NCBI RefSeq assembly: GCF_000189635.1
Contig: NW_002476359.1
Coordinates: forward strand, 62,001 to 126,000
DNA from: Tetrahymena thermophila SB210
Taxonomy: Eukaryota > Ciliophora > Oligohymenophorea > Hymenostomatida > Tetrahymenidae
Reading direction: 5' to 3'
Length of the DNA stretch: 64,000 nt
Position 1 is the first letter of the stretch, and the number at the start of each line of letters is the position of its first letter. Below, one piece after another: positions 42,660 to 55,038 of the stretch. Below the pieces are notes generated by a model. That model searched no databases and was not told the origin of the DNA. It was given only the letters and a program-made list of their open reading frames with translations. The position numbers were made by a program, and so were the translations under genes.

Positions 42660-43619
42660 GTTCAATATTAAATCTAAATTTATTATAATAAATTAATTAT
42701 TTAACCTTCTTTTAAATCTATTTTATAAAAAATAATAATAATAAAATTAGATTTTATTTTTTGTAAAAATAAATATTTATCTGAGTTGATAGTGTTATTA
42801 GATATTATTAATTAAACAATTAAAATCAAAAAAATCCTCTTCTATTAAATTCCTACTTCACCTTAAAATTGAAAATTATTTTTATTGAATAATTTAAATA
42901 ATTTTTTTAATTAGATAAAATTATCATAATTGAAAATATAAAATAATATCATCATTTTATTTTGTATTGTTTATGAAAAAATATGTTTATTTTGTAAGAT
43001 ATATTTCTTGCCAATAATTGTTTAATAATATGAAACTATTCCATTATAAATAAATGAAACTAAAGTGTATTAATATTTATTTTTTAATTTATGAAAAAAA
43101 TAATATTAAGTATTGTGATTTATTCTAAATTTCAGAATTTAAATAGAATATTAACAATAAACTTATGACTTTTTTAAATAGTTTCTTATAATAGTGTATC
43201 ATTCTGATTTTTATTTAAAAATAAAAAATAAACTCTCAACTTTAAACAAATATGCACATAGGCACAAAATTTAAGGGAAATTTAGTAATCGTGATTAAAA
43301 AATAAAATAAAAGCATAGACAATAAATTAATAAAATCCTTTAAACTAAATAAATTTTTTAAATAATATTAGCTACTCAATTTTTATTACTCAAAATATAA
43401 ATATTTTTCTCATATTTTACATTTATAAGAAGCCAAAATTATTTTAAATGCTAAAAATAAATATATATAAATTAAATGAAATACTTTTTTTTCTTTTTGG
43501 TTTAAAATTTATTATTCAACAATTTATTGATTTAATTTTTTTAGTATAAAAACAAAAAAAATAAAATATTTAGAAAATAGAAAAATACTACATAGAGAGT
43601 TAAAAATTTAATTGAGATA
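42660..43619. other. Convergent intergenic region at right end of the array
   Basis: 960 bases between the stops of the last array gene (+) and the VHS/adaptin-ear gene (-). Very AT-rich; no frame with protein-like composition on either strand. It must hold two converging 3' ends; polyadenylation signals cannot be singled out in such AT-rich DNA. Confidence 0.6.
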
Positions 43620-46600
43620 TCACTCTTTAAATATCATCATAAATGTTTGAAGAAGATACTTAACCATATTTTAGGTATAATCTTCTACTACATTGTCATA
43701 TACCATTTAGAAAATTGCTTTATGGTCTTTCTTATTGTAATTTATCTTGACCCAAACATTTGTGTCAATATTTTTGAGATACAATTAGCCACCTATGCAT
43801 TAATAATCTTGCAAACCATCAACATTGCCTAGATTTAAGAAACTTGGGAAATAATTAGTGTAATCATATTAGCTGCTAGCTATATTTTTATCAACATTAA
43901 TCTCTTCAGAGCTAATTAAATTTCAGAAAAAAAATTTTAAATATAAAATAAGCATTGAAAATTTACCGTATCATGATATGGGCATACTCTTGATAAGCAC
44001 TGTTTATTGATTCTATAGTGCTTTGAGCTGAAGGGTTGATATATTTATTAATTGTGTTAGGAATAGGGAATATAGCTTGATTGAGATTTCCGTTTATTGT
44101 ATATTTAACAGTACACTGGATTATTTTATAAGGCATTTCATTAAATTCAGTTATGATCTATTATTGATGTTAAGAATTTTCTTTAAATACTTCAGATAAT
44201 GCATTGGGTTTCTTATAAACAGTAATTGATTAATCTCCTTCATAATTAATTTAAACATTTTGCATTTAGGAATTTAAAGATTTGTTTTCATAGAAAATTG
44301 AAATTAGTAAAAATATCTTGCCATCTATATCTTTGGTTTCTGTTATTAAACCTACATTAAGGTAATTATCTTGATATATAGCCATTTTATTTTTTAGACA
44401 ACTCTTTTTAAATCTATACATCTAGCTCTTATCCCCTGATAAATAAGAGAAGTAAGTGGGATTGTAGTTGATTTCTTTACCCATAAAGTTTTTAGGATAT
44501 TACTTTTTAGGTTTTAAGCTATGAGTTGACTAATTAAGTGATGGAACATTATTTTGATAATTCGTATTATATTAATTTTAAGAATACATCTCATCAGGAC
44601 TTAAGTATTGTTCGTAAACTTTTCTTGGAGACTTTTAGATAAATAATATCAAATAAAATTTCTTCATGAAAATAATTTTTTATACAACAAAATAATGTTT
44701 GAATTTTTAAAAATAATCTTTTTAATTTTCATTTTATTTAGAATTTAATAAATATAATTTCATTTTACCACAAATTAGGTGGCATTGTTTTGTTAGTATT
44801 GAGCTCCCATCATCCCTTATAAGTTGTCTTCGCTTCTGTAAAGAAGTCTATCTGCAGTAGCCTTTTCTTACAAGCTGTTAGTATTAGTAACTCTATCCAT
44901 TTCGTTGTAATCAGGTTCGTACTTAACCATAGGACTAAATATTTAAGAACGAGATTGACGATCAGGAGATAAAAATGTTTTAGTCTTCAAGTTGTTTAAA
45001 AGCAATTCGTTTTCCTTACGAAGAGTTTCTAAATTCCTTGACAAATCAGTCTCTCTTCTTTGCTTTTCTAATTTAAGTGTTTCCATGGCCTGACGAGTAT
45101 ACTTAAGTTCTGTATTGTATTTCTTTTCCTTAAGCTCCAATTCCCTATTCTTCATATCCTATTCTTTAACAAATTGCTCATCTTTCTCATATAATTTTTT
45201 TGTAATCAAATTATTAGCTAAGACTAAATCTTCCATATTTTATTCCTGCATCTCGTTTTCTTTCTTTAAGTGAGAGATAGTCTTCTACATTTAGTTTACT
45301 TAAGCCTGTAAATTTTATTCTTTGAGTGAAAACATTTAGACCTCCTTTTTCATTCTTTCATTTTATTCCATCATCTCTTTGTAGAGTTTTTTCTCTTCCT
45401 CGCTTAATTTACTTGCTTAAATAATTCTATCTATATCTTCTCTGTGTTGTATTCCTAAACTGTCAATTCTGTTCTCGAGGTCAGCTTTTTCTCTCTGAAG
45501 GTCCTTTATCTCTTGCTCTTACTCATCAATCTTTTTAAATTATTTAATTAATATAATAATTCGCATTTAAACTTTACTCTATCATGGAATTTTTTTATTT
45601 AGCTCTCAGAAGATCCTTTGAATTAATCTATGATTTCCTTTTTCTTTGAAATGGTGTGTTCAAGCTAAAGTATAACTTATTCTTTTTGATAAACTTACTG
45701 CTCCTTTTCGAAAACAGTTTATTTGATTTAGTTTATTTCTATGTCCTTTTAAACAATGTTTTCTTTGTATATCTAGATTTATGATTCAGTCATTGTAAAA
45801 TCTTCTTTAATATCATCAATAGCTTTTTTAAGAGAAAGTTGTTCTTATTAAAGGTCCTTGATTTTATCATCTTTATATTCTAGCTCTTTCCCAAGTACCT
45901 CTATCTTAGAACGAAGTTCTTAAATTTTGCTATCCTTTTCTCTGATGTAATTTTGGTTGAAATTAGATTCTTTGCTCTTTAGCAGTCTCAATTCATTTCT
46001 TAATTCTTAATTTTCAAGCTCTCTTTGAGTTAGTTCTTGTTAATATTTTAAAGCTTCATCTTCCAACTAATTTAAACTCTTTTACATTTAGTCTATGTGA
46101 TTATTGTAGGACTTCTAAGTTGTGTTAATGTAGTCTTGTAATTATTAACGTGTTTTTTAATTCTCATCTTCCATCGCCTTCTTTTTATCAAGGAGTATCT
46201 GCTACTACTCAGTTTTTTATTACTCATATTATTTAATTATAGATCTTTATTATTCTAAATCTTTGGATTATTATTCTATAAACTATTTTTATTAGAAAAT
46301 AGTTTTGTCTTTTTCTTAAAGTCTTCTTTCCATCTCTAGCTTTTCTTAATTAGCAATACGATTGAATTAGCCTTCTTCAGAATTTTTTTATACTAATTTT
46401 TATTCAAGATCTCTGTTTTTTATACTTAGTTAAGTGATCTGTGATTAAAGTTTAGATATTTCAATTTCTTTTTCTCTTCTTACTTCATTTATCTAATATC
46501 TTAGTTAGGATAATTCTCCTGATAATTATTTATCTTTGCTGAAAATGGGTACTTTTCTTCCATCTTAAAACGAATGTTAACTAGGCATTCTATCTTCTTG

Positions 46601-49475
46601 AGTGTTTTGGATGTGGCTTCGTTCATCTTAGTTATTGAGAGCTTGCATAAATCTGGATTGATTCAAATTATCATGATTATCCTTATAATAAAAGTTTTAT
46701 TTAACTATTTTAAAAATAAAAATAATCTTTTACTCTGATTTAGGAATTTTAGAAATCTGAAGACTAATGAATCTAGCTTTTAAGAGTAGGTCCTTGACTT
46801 AGCGCTACTTGTTCAAATCCAGAAGGAATGTTGTTTCTATTGTTGTTAAAAGGATAGGCCTATAAGGTTTTATTTTACTCTAACTTCGTAAATGGTAAAT
46901 TTATAGAGTTTGCATATTACGGCGAAATTAAATTTGGATTTGCTGGAATCCTTTGTGATGATGATTCTTCTTTTGGTTTTGATTTTGGAGCTATTGAACT
47001 ATTTATGTGCTAAATTTAATTTTTTTTGGATATTTCGTTTGTTAACTCATTATCAAAACTATCACTTTACTCTAATTTTGAATTTAATTGTGGTTTATTT
47101 TATGCTTTTTTTCTTGTGTTATGTTTAGACTCTTCCTCATCATCATCTTCATCATCTAGATTTTAGCTGACATCAAAATCAACTCTTTAACTATCTTTAA
47201 AGGTTTGCTATTGTTGCTGGTTTCCTTAGAATTAGATTTAATTTGATTGAGGTGGTTTTGATTAATTCAGCTGAATACCTTGAGGTTCATAAAATTCTTC
47301 ATCTCCAAAGTATCCTCCATGGCTTTTTGGTTAGTGAGGAGCACCTTACTGATTAGATGGCATTGAAGAAGGCTGATTAGTGAATGGATTTTTTTTAGAT
47401 TGTCCCATTGAAGAGTAAGGTTGATTATTGAATTAATCTCCACCTGCATCAGAAGTCCTCATTTAAGAGTTCTATGAGATATTTGAAATTTAAGGTTTAG
47501 CTTAAAGTTGTGGTAATTAAGAAATATTTTATTATTTCAGCTAAGAATTTTGATTTTGGTTTGCTTAAGGAAATGAAGACTAGCTCGGGACTTTTTTCTA
47601 TTTGATATCACTATCATACAAGAAATCATCGTCTTAGTCAAATCCCATTAATTAGTCTGGATTTTGATTTGCATTCATTCCAAATTAACCTTTAGAGTCC
47701 GATTACTAATTATGTTTTTATTGGATATTTGAAGGATGATTTCCCATATATTTTGACATAGCTTACTCTGGATTTATATTTTAATTTTTTAATTGAATCA
47801 TCTCAGGGGTGTTATATAATCCTTATGCAGGAACTTATCCTGCCTTTGATTGATTAAGGCCTTTCATATTTTGCTAGCTTTTTCTTTCTTCTTCATCTTC
47901 ATACTCTCCTTAGTCCTCAGGAATATTATGGTTATGCATCATCTAACTCTTCTTCTGTGCTTCTTACATACGACGGATTTCTTCTTGTTATTATTATTAC
48001 TATTATTGTTCTAATAGCTTCTTTTATCTTTCTTCTTCAATTGCTCTTTACCTTGCTTGCTCCTCTTCTTTTTAGCGCTGAAGTTGCTATTATCTTTATT
48101 GTTCTTCCTACTCTTTCTAACGCTTAATTTCTTACTATCTTTTTTCTTCTTCTTCCTAGATTTTTTTCTATCTCATTAACTCCTCCTATCTTTACCTTTC
48201 TTCTTGCCTTTTTGCTTCTTCTAACTCTTATTGCTTTCTTTTTTCCTCTAACTCTCTTTATTATCTCTCTTCCTCTTGTATTCTTTAATTTTCAAGTTCC
48301 TATTGTTATCTTTCGTGTTCTTATTAGCGCTCATATTCTTCTTATTATTGCTTTAAAAACTCTTCTTACTCTTTCAAATGTTTTTAGTTTTCGTTTTGTT
48401 ATTATGCATGCTAATTATTATTACCACCAAGCTATTAAAGAATAATATTTTTAAGCTATTAGTAATTGATTTAAGCTGCTTAATTTTGTTCAATTAAGGA
48501 ATATAATTCATTGCATTACTCTGCTTTATCTAGAAGCTATTCATAATACTTATCATCGAAATCATTATTCTACTTGAACACGTTATCCAAAAATTTAGAA
48601 AATTGATTAAATTATTCAGTAAACATTAGCAAATCAGCTTGTTCATCATTATTCTTCAGTGTATCCAATAAAATTTCTACAAATCCTTCATATTCTAAAA
48701 CTTAATTTTCTATTTCCTGAGTAGATATTTTTTTGTTTGATGGACCTCCCTAAGTGGGTGTTTAGCTTTATTTGATTGATTGCTATTACTACTAATTTTT
48801 ACTACCTGTCTAAGACTATTGTATTTTCTGTTAATTTCCTGCATCATCACCTCCAGCTTTCTGTATTTAACCATTTATATATAATCCTATCTGTTATGTC
48901 TTGAAGAGTTTCACCTTTTTTTTAAATTTTTGTAAGTAAAATTAATTTGAGTATTGTATATAAATTGAAGAACAATGTTGTTAAACAATAAAGTAAAAAT
49001 TAATTTTAATTACATTGCTAATATCTGGAAATTTAATTCCTGCCTTCTTTAACTAATCGTAATATTCTTTGTATTTGCTTTCAGGGAACCATTAAGACCA
49101 GAACAAGAAACCTTCTACTATGTAAGTATAGAAAGTAACTGATATTTATTGTTCTCTCATATCTGGCTTTGATGAAAATATATTTGTGTTTGGTTTTATT
49201 TTAGCATAATCGATGAAGGAACGGAGTAATTAGTTCTCAGCTAAAATAAGGTTAAAAAAATCGTTACCAGCTTCTATACAAGATTTGACTAATCTTAAAG
49301 CACCTAATCTAACAATTGGTTTCTACTTTTTGTCATTAATAATTTTATTTAAAGTTTCAATAAACTCTTCAATATTTAAACTAGGATCTTCATTTTAAAG
49401 TAGCTTTTTGTAAACATTGGTATCCTTCCATGTTTTTTCATTCTCAAGAAGAGAAATCAATTTTTTTGTGTCCAT
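43620..49475 (-). CDS. GGA/TOM1-like VHS-GAT protein with long coiled coil and AP-2 alpha-type appendage
   Basis: Six exons, 1821 aa: 49475-49014, 48914-46734, 46681-45578, 45530-44769, 44631-43967, 43911-43620; spliced length is a whole number of codons and TGA lies at 43622-43620. Order: VHS domain aa 1-154 (VRLGALRLVKSCIEAGNDFF; membrane/ubiquitin or sorting-signal binding in this family); GAT-like three-helix region aa about 217-310; Gln/Glu/Arg-rich helix to about 520; Asn/Gln/Pro-rich hinge with a clathrin-box match LMGFD (aa about 576) and an NPF motif (aa about 663; EH-domain ligand); long coiled coil aa about 930-1440; then about 230 aa resembling the two-lobed AP-2 alpha appendage (sandwich lobe with PIPNTINKYINPS, then a platform lobe in the last exon). 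By family knowledge this is a post-Golgi or endosomal clathrin adaptor. Classical GGAs carry only a single-lobe gamma-ear and no long coiled coil, so the architecture is unusual. Splitting into two genes is disfavoured because all joins keep frame. Confidence 0.82.
47637..47651 (-). other. Clathrin-box-like motif LMGFD in the hinge of the VHS/appendage protein
   Basis: Five codons encode Leu-Met-Gly-Phe-Asp at aa about 576, followed by an acidic run (QDDDFLYDSD). It fits the established clathrin-box pattern L-hydrophobic-x-hydrophobic-D/E and lies in the flexible hinge, where GGAs and beta-adaptins carry theirs. Function is inferred from pattern and position only. Confidence 0.55.
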
Positions 49476-50289
49476 TCTTTGGTTTCAAATTGAATTATTC
49501 AGCTAATTTTTTAAATTGGTTTTATCCTTGCTTGCTTGCTTTCTTACTTATTATATATAAAATATGATATGCTAATTAACTATCAATCTATCTATCTTAA
49601 ATTGAAATAATCTGATATATAATTTGATTAAAAATATATTCAAGATCAATAAAGATAATTAATTTTTATTTCAGTGCCAATAAAACTAATAAAAATTATT
49701 TGAATCAGTATGAATGATTATATTCATACTTACAAACAAATATACATTCATTCATAAAGTCTTTTTTATTTATATGTTGAAACGATTTATTTATTTTTCA
49801 AATGTTCCATCCATTTATTAAGTTAGACTGGTTTATAAGATATAAACATAACAATTTAAGCTGGTATTTTAATACAAAGTCTACTTACTTTTCAAAATTT
49901 TATCAGTTAAAATATTTTAAATCAAAAATAGTTAAGCAATTTGTAGATATATATATATATATATCTATCACTTTAAAATGAATCAATTAATCAATAAATC
50001 TTATCAATTAATTCTTTATTTTTAAATATTCTAATTAAAAAATATTAATTTATAAAATAAATAAAATTAAAACAAATCTTTCTTTTTTTTTAAATTGATA
50101 TTAATTTACAATTTAAAACTTTGATTAAATACATATTTAACAGAAAGTACTTGCATTTACTGTACCTCGGTGATGTTATTATCATTAAGCTATTAAGCTT
50201 AATAGTTTGCTAATTTTAATTTTTAATTCTCTTAAATAACTTTTCTTTTAGATCTTGAGTTTTGGAATTTAAATTAAACTAACTCTCAA
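49476..50289. other. Intergenic region upstream of the VHS/appendage gene
   Basis: 814 bases between two minus-strand genes, presumably with the promoter of the VHS/appendage gene at its left end. AT-rich; includes an (AT)n run at about 49947-49964 and loose ATCT repeats near 49585-49600. No open frame of interest. Confidence 0.6.
49947..49964. repeat. (AT)n microsatellite
   Basis: Nine uninterrupted AT units in the spacer upstream of the VHS/appendage gene. Read directly from the sequence; likely length-polymorphic, no function inferred. Confidence 0.9.
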
Positions 50290-52424
50290 TCACTATAAAA
50301 GTTCACAAATTTTTTTTTTCGTCTTATTCAATTTGTCTGTCATATCATCTTTCTAATTAAAGGTTTAGCAGAAAAGAATTTACTTAAAACAATTAATTAA
50401 CTTAAAATATTTATATTCACTCCTATCTTACCACCTACTAAACATATTTTTCATATGTTTTTTAACTGCTGTGTTAATTGTACTTATTTCCATTTTAAGT
50501 TCACAGTTTTAAAGATTATTTTATATATTTTTGATATCTCCCAAAATTAATATGTTTTAAGTAGAAACACCTGGTTTTGTTATACGTTATTCATCGTTTT
50601 CAATTTAATCATATATGAATTTTAGCCTCTGAAGTAATTTACTTGCTTAGTTGTTACAATTTTTTAGTTCTTTTTACCTATATTTAATCAACTACCAAAA
50701 TATTTATATTTAAAGTACAACTAAGTCTTTAATTTCTATAATTTTATTATATTAATCTAATTCCTCCAGCCTAACACAGTAATTATTAAAATATAAAACA
50801 CTAAGTGTAATTATATAAAGTTCGTATTATTCTGGGTTCTCTTTTGATTATTTTAGAATATTAAAAACTTCATTTTTGTTATCATAATGAGGGAAATTTT
50901 TATATACATTACTACTCAAAGTTTCCAAATGACTTACTTGACTTACTAGACCTATATTTTTATTTAAATAATTAATTAAATTTTTCAAATAATTTATTTA
51001 TTTTTTTTTCAATTCTTTTATAAAATGAAATATTTGGTTGGTTTTTTATTTATTTTTTTACTTGTCTATTAAGTTGAGCCTGTTGTTTTGTTGATTGAAA
51101 ATGGTAAATTTTTTTCTTCAATTTACTTAAATTAACCTGCTGCGTTATTATCAAATAAATCTAATGTTCCTTCTTGTCCATTATTCAGAAAAAGTTAACT
51201 ATATTTCTAAGTATTAATTGCATTTATTGTTCCCTACTGATTAGGATGTTACTCTTCAATCATGCCACGAGTAGATACATTTTTAAATTTTAAAAATTGC
51301 TTCTCAAAATGAAGTTAGAGAATTTTAAAAGTAAATATCTATTTTTTTTAAAAATAGTCTATATAGAAATGTTTATCTTCATCAGTTTTATCAATACTAT
51401 CAAACTTTTATTATTCTAAAAAAAAATCATCATGCTATATACTTTTTAGTTCTTAAGGATATGTCATCAAGTACAGTAAAATAAATACTGCATTTAAATC
51501 TTAATTTCTTTCACAGTTCATCTTTTTAAGTTAAACACAATACTAACAATTTTTATTTTGCTCTTTTGAACAAAATCCACATTATGAATTTCTCTAATTA
51601 TATTAATTACAATTATCACATTCATAGGATTGCTTACAATCCAAATATTATCCTAAAAATGGTTTATTTACTAGTTAATACTCATTCCATTTATAAACAT
51701 TAAAAAAATTATCTAAAATCATATTTTTTATATCATCATCATTCTTATGTTAATAAAAAAACTAGTAAATCCTTTTTTTATTTTTAAAATATTAATATTT
51801 TTATATAGAGTAACAAAAAAATACTAAATAAATAGAAAATACCCTCGATTAAGAATCTTATACTTAATATCTCCTACTTCAAAATATTTTAATACCCATA
51901 TATTTTAAAGAGAGATATCAAGAATGGATAATTATTCTTCATGCAACTTATCAATGAAGGGTATAATGTCACTCAATTTTGTAATTTTTTAAATAAATTC
52001 TTATGTAAGATCTAAAGATTTTATTTCTAGTAATTTATAAATCGGAGCATAATTATCGCTAATGTCCTCATATATTAGGTAATAATAAACATCTTCTTCT
52101 AGTTATCCTTCTATAACCTCCTGAATTTAAATAGGGAACCAACATTAAATCTTTTATTTTTACCACGATTACTAATAAAAATGTTATTTTCAAATAAATT
52201 AATTTGTCGATTTAGGAAAAAGCTAATTTTACCTTCTCAATCATATAATCTATGAGTTTTTTACTGGTATTTGTATTTTTAATTTTTTCCATCAAATATT
52301 TTATATTAGGCTAAGTAAGATGTATCATTTGATAGAATTATATATCATCTCTTTTTATAATTTAGTAATCGGCCATTTTAAAAGTATTTTATAAATCCTT
52401 ATCATTATATTTTATGCCTTCCAT
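50290..52424 (-). CDS. Unrecognised 613-aa protein with a Cys-rich segment
   Basis: Four exons, 613 aa: 52424-52233, 52120-51843, 51771-51062, 50951-50290; TGA at 50292-50290. Introns are GT..AG, 71-112 nt, and the spliced length is a multiple of three. Start is the ATG opening MEGIKYNDKD. The protein is soluble-looking, rich in Lys, Asn, Gln and Ile, with a Cys-dense stretch at aa about 190-235 (LDCKQSYECDNCNQ, CGFCSK, NCQYCVQ, MNCERN) whose CxxC and CxxxxC spacings could bind zinc, though they match no finger type I know. The rest is predicted helical (ISTLNTAVKKH-like heptads near the C-terminus). No signal peptide or membrane segment. I do not recognise a family; it may be a lineage-restricted ciliate gene. 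Translation is very AT-driven, so codon bias gives little extra support. Confidence 0.65.
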
Positions 52425-52539
52425 TGTTAATTTTTTTGTTGAAAAATTGATAAATTTGAGAGTCAAATTAAAAATCCTTATTTTTTAATTAAAGTGAAAT
52501 GTATAATTTAATAATATTTTGTTTTTTAGCAGAAAATAA

Positions 52540-52695
52540 TCATTATGATACAATATCAAAATATTCTTTGTTTCTTTGTTTCTTTTTTGCTTCAATTTTA
52601 TGAAATAATTCCTACTTATCTATCACATTATTGTTTTAATTTATTCATTCTCTTTTAATAAACTAAGCATTTTTCAAAGTTTCAAACATTTTCAT
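52540..52695 (-). pseudogene. Possible gene remnant: short frame interrupted by one TGA
   Basis: From ATG 52695 the frame reads MKMFETLKNAQFIKRE, then TGA, then continues 30-odd codons with charged, protein-like composition (VIDKQELFHKIEAKKK) to TAA-TGA at 52540. It lies just upstream of the Cys-rich 613-aa gene on the same strand, and FIKRE loosely recalls IIKRDD in that gene's N-terminus. It could be a decayed duplicate, a leader sequence or chance. No intron removes the TGA. Confidence 0.25.
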
Positions 52696-53652
52696 AAATT
52701 TAATATCTTAAATTTATCTCTTATTAATATTTTTATTCAATTTCTAAAGATATGTAAAATATTTTATTATTTTTAAATAAAATGAAATTAATTTGCATAT
52801 TATTTTTTATCAAAAATTATTAAAAAAAGCTGAAGTATTTAATAAAATTTCTATATTTTACATAAAAAACTTACTTTTCTATTTTACAATCAAACAGTAA
52901 TGATTTTCAAGATATTTTTTCTAAAGTCAAAAGAAAATTATATATCCAAAAGTAGTATCACTTTTATAAATTAGATGTAAAGATGTTTATTTATTTTTTA
53001 TTAAAATATATAATTAAAACCTTTTTAGTTTTATTTTATTTATATTTTGAATTTGAATTATTTATTTATTTAAAGTTAAGAAAATAATTACAATCATAAA
53101 ATTAATTAAAAAATGGTTATTAATAAAATAAATATGAATATAATAAAATCTGAATTTATAAAAATCTAAATAGTTTATTATGCCATTCATTTATTTTTAT
53201 ACAGTATGTTCATACAGTAAATAAACGATTAACTGGGACAGTGGATAAAATTTAATATTTTCATATTAAAATATGAATCATTCAAATTTTTTAAAAGCCA
53301 GTTTTTATCTTGTGCGACCTTAATTTATGATGATTTACCATAAATAAAGTTAATAGATTTATTTATTGTATTTTTTAATAACAAAATATTTTTATTAGAA
53401 TTTATTTTTAATTTTAATAAAATATTTATTGATGATTGATTATATTTTTATATAAATAAATATAAATTTTTTACATCCTCCAATGTATTAAATAATAATT
53501 ATGCTTCATTTTTTAAATTTAGGGAAAATAAAATATAAATTAGCAATAAAAGTTTTGCGAATGTTTCTTTTTTTTTTTGAAGTTTCATCATTTTTAATAG
53601 TAAGACTTTATTATTTAAAGTCGCTTAGTGTGTTGTTTTAGGTTTTATTTTG
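52696..53652. other. Intergenic region with little recognisable content
   Basis: 957 bases of AT-rich spacer between minus-strand genes. The only part that stands out is a somewhat less AT-rich, foldable stretch near 53.2-53.3 kb, listed separately. No open frame with protein-like composition. Confidence 0.55.
53231..53303. ncRNA. Weak structured-RNA candidate
   Basis: A 73-base unit bounded by AACTGG (53231-53236) and CCAGTT (53298-53303), which can pair as a closing stem. Inside it, 53260-53277 is a perfect 8-bp inverted repeat with a two-base loop. The flanks (CTGGGACAGTGG, and TTGTGCGACC just downstream) are clearly richer in G and C than the surrounding spacer. Strand is unknown, and no known RNA family was recognised. 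AT-rich DNA forms such inverted repeats by chance, so this is a low-confidence call. Confidence 0.2.
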
Positions 53653-55038
53653 TCAACTAGAAAAATTAGAACCAGTCTCTGAAGAAGTTTGTATTGAAGT
53701 ATCTCCTTAATTTGCTGCAACTTAACTTGAAATAGATCTAAAACCAAAATATCTACCACTTCCAATCATGAGTAAATTGGAATTACTTTAGCTTGTAGTT
53801 AACCTTCTTTAAGAGTTTTCATTCTATGAGCTATTTGTTGTTATTACTGTATCATCATCAAGTTCTTATCCTTCTAAATTATTATAAAGTATTGAATTAA
53901 AGTTGTTGTTATTGTTGCGGCTACTGCTGCTCGCATTAGTTGTTTAACTTTCATTATCAATATGAGATCTTAAAGTACTAGTAAAAAATGACGATCCTAA
54001 ACCATTATCTTCATAGTTAGACCAAGAACCTATATTAGTTCTTCTGCTATTACTTTCTATACTACTATTACTTTCATAGTTATTTATTCCCTACTATTGT
54101 TGGTACTATTAATTCTATCTATTAGAATATAAAGGGCTTCTATTAATTATAGACTGTTATCTTGATAAATTGTTATAGCTATTACCAGTTACTCTTCTAT
54201 ATGCTTGAGCTAATCTTTAAAGCGCATTCCTTTATAAAATTCTAATTATGTCTGAGCTATTATTATTGTGTAGTCTTAGTATATTATCAATAAGTGAACC
54301 AGGATTAGGGTTATGTTCTCCTAATTAGTCATTAGTGTTAGGTGATAAGGTGCTAGATTCATAAATTTACTAATTATCTAAACTGCTACTACTTGAATCT
54401 GAAAAACCTCTTGTAGCTGCAGCTCCTTAAAATATTTATGTAATGCATTTATCTACTGCGAGAAGATATAAATTGTCCACTAATTTTAAGAAATCTGAAT
54501 ATTCCTACTTTTTTGCTATTCTCTAAGATTGTTTAAGCTACTTTCTAATTTCTAGTAAAAATATTTTATCATTTTCATTTGAAAGAATAATGGTGTCTAA
54601 AGTTCTTCTCAAATAAGATTTTAATGTTTATCTGACATCTAACTTGTCAATTTTGTCTTAATAGTATTCTAGGACTTGTTACTCAATAGGTTTATTTGAT
54701 AACTCAATAGACTGAATAGTTAGACTTTATTTTTATGTCAAACTATCCTGTTTCTCTTCATAAGATATAGATCCAATCAGAGTGTGACTGTTAACTAAAA
54801 TATTTATATCTTCTTGGTCCTATTAAACATTTTTTTCTTTTGCTTTTTCTACATTTTCTTAGAATTTTAACTATTTCTAATCAGATTATACTACAGACTC
54901 AATGTTTTTTTCAGGTAAATTATTTTAACTTTGCAATATTGAATTTACCTAATTGCCATTTAGCTTCTCAAAAAACTTTTTTTCTTTATTTTTTCTCCTC
55001 TTAACACTGGTAGAAGTCTCTCTTATTTTAAAACCCAT
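53653..55038 (-). CDS. Unrecognised 461-aa Ser/Asn/Gln-rich protein, intronless
   Basis: One uninterrupted frame from ATG (55038-55036) to TGA (53655-53653). The N-terminus is basic (MGFKIRETSTSVKRRKNKEKK), possibly nuclear or membrane targeting. A predicted helical domain occupies aa about 125-215 (VLEYYQDKIDKLDVRQTLKS, then YLRRTLDTIILSNENDK, ending near CITQIFQ), and is the only part with ordinary composition. The last 240 residues are low complexity, dominated by Ser, Asn and Gln with short poly-Ser and poly-Asn runs. No membrane helix or catalytic motif is visible. Function unknown; the helical core would be the part to search. Confidence 0.75.

Noticed and set aside
43647..43832. Plus-strand frame that looks like a small multi-helix membrane protein
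   Set aside because: It lacks an ATG and is exactly antisense to the last exon of the VHS/appendage gene, whose reading matches the adaptin platform lobe and keeps frame with the other exons.
44760..44762. TGA at 44760 as the end of a stand-alone coiled-coil gene, with a second adaptin-ear gene beginning near 44670
   Set aside because: A phase-0 GTAAAA..AAAAG intron (44632-44768) removes this TGA and joins the two parts in frame; all six exons then sum to whole codons.
44943..45155. A separate 70-aa coiled-coil protein on the minus strand
   Set aside because: The frame continues in both directions once TAA/TAG are read as Gln; it is an internal part of the VHS/appendage gene.
48212..48445. 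Hydrophobic plus-strand frame resembling a membrane protein
   Set aside because: It is the complement of a Gln/Glu-rich coding exon; complements of CAA/TAA/GAA codons read as Leu/Phe-rich sequence by chance.
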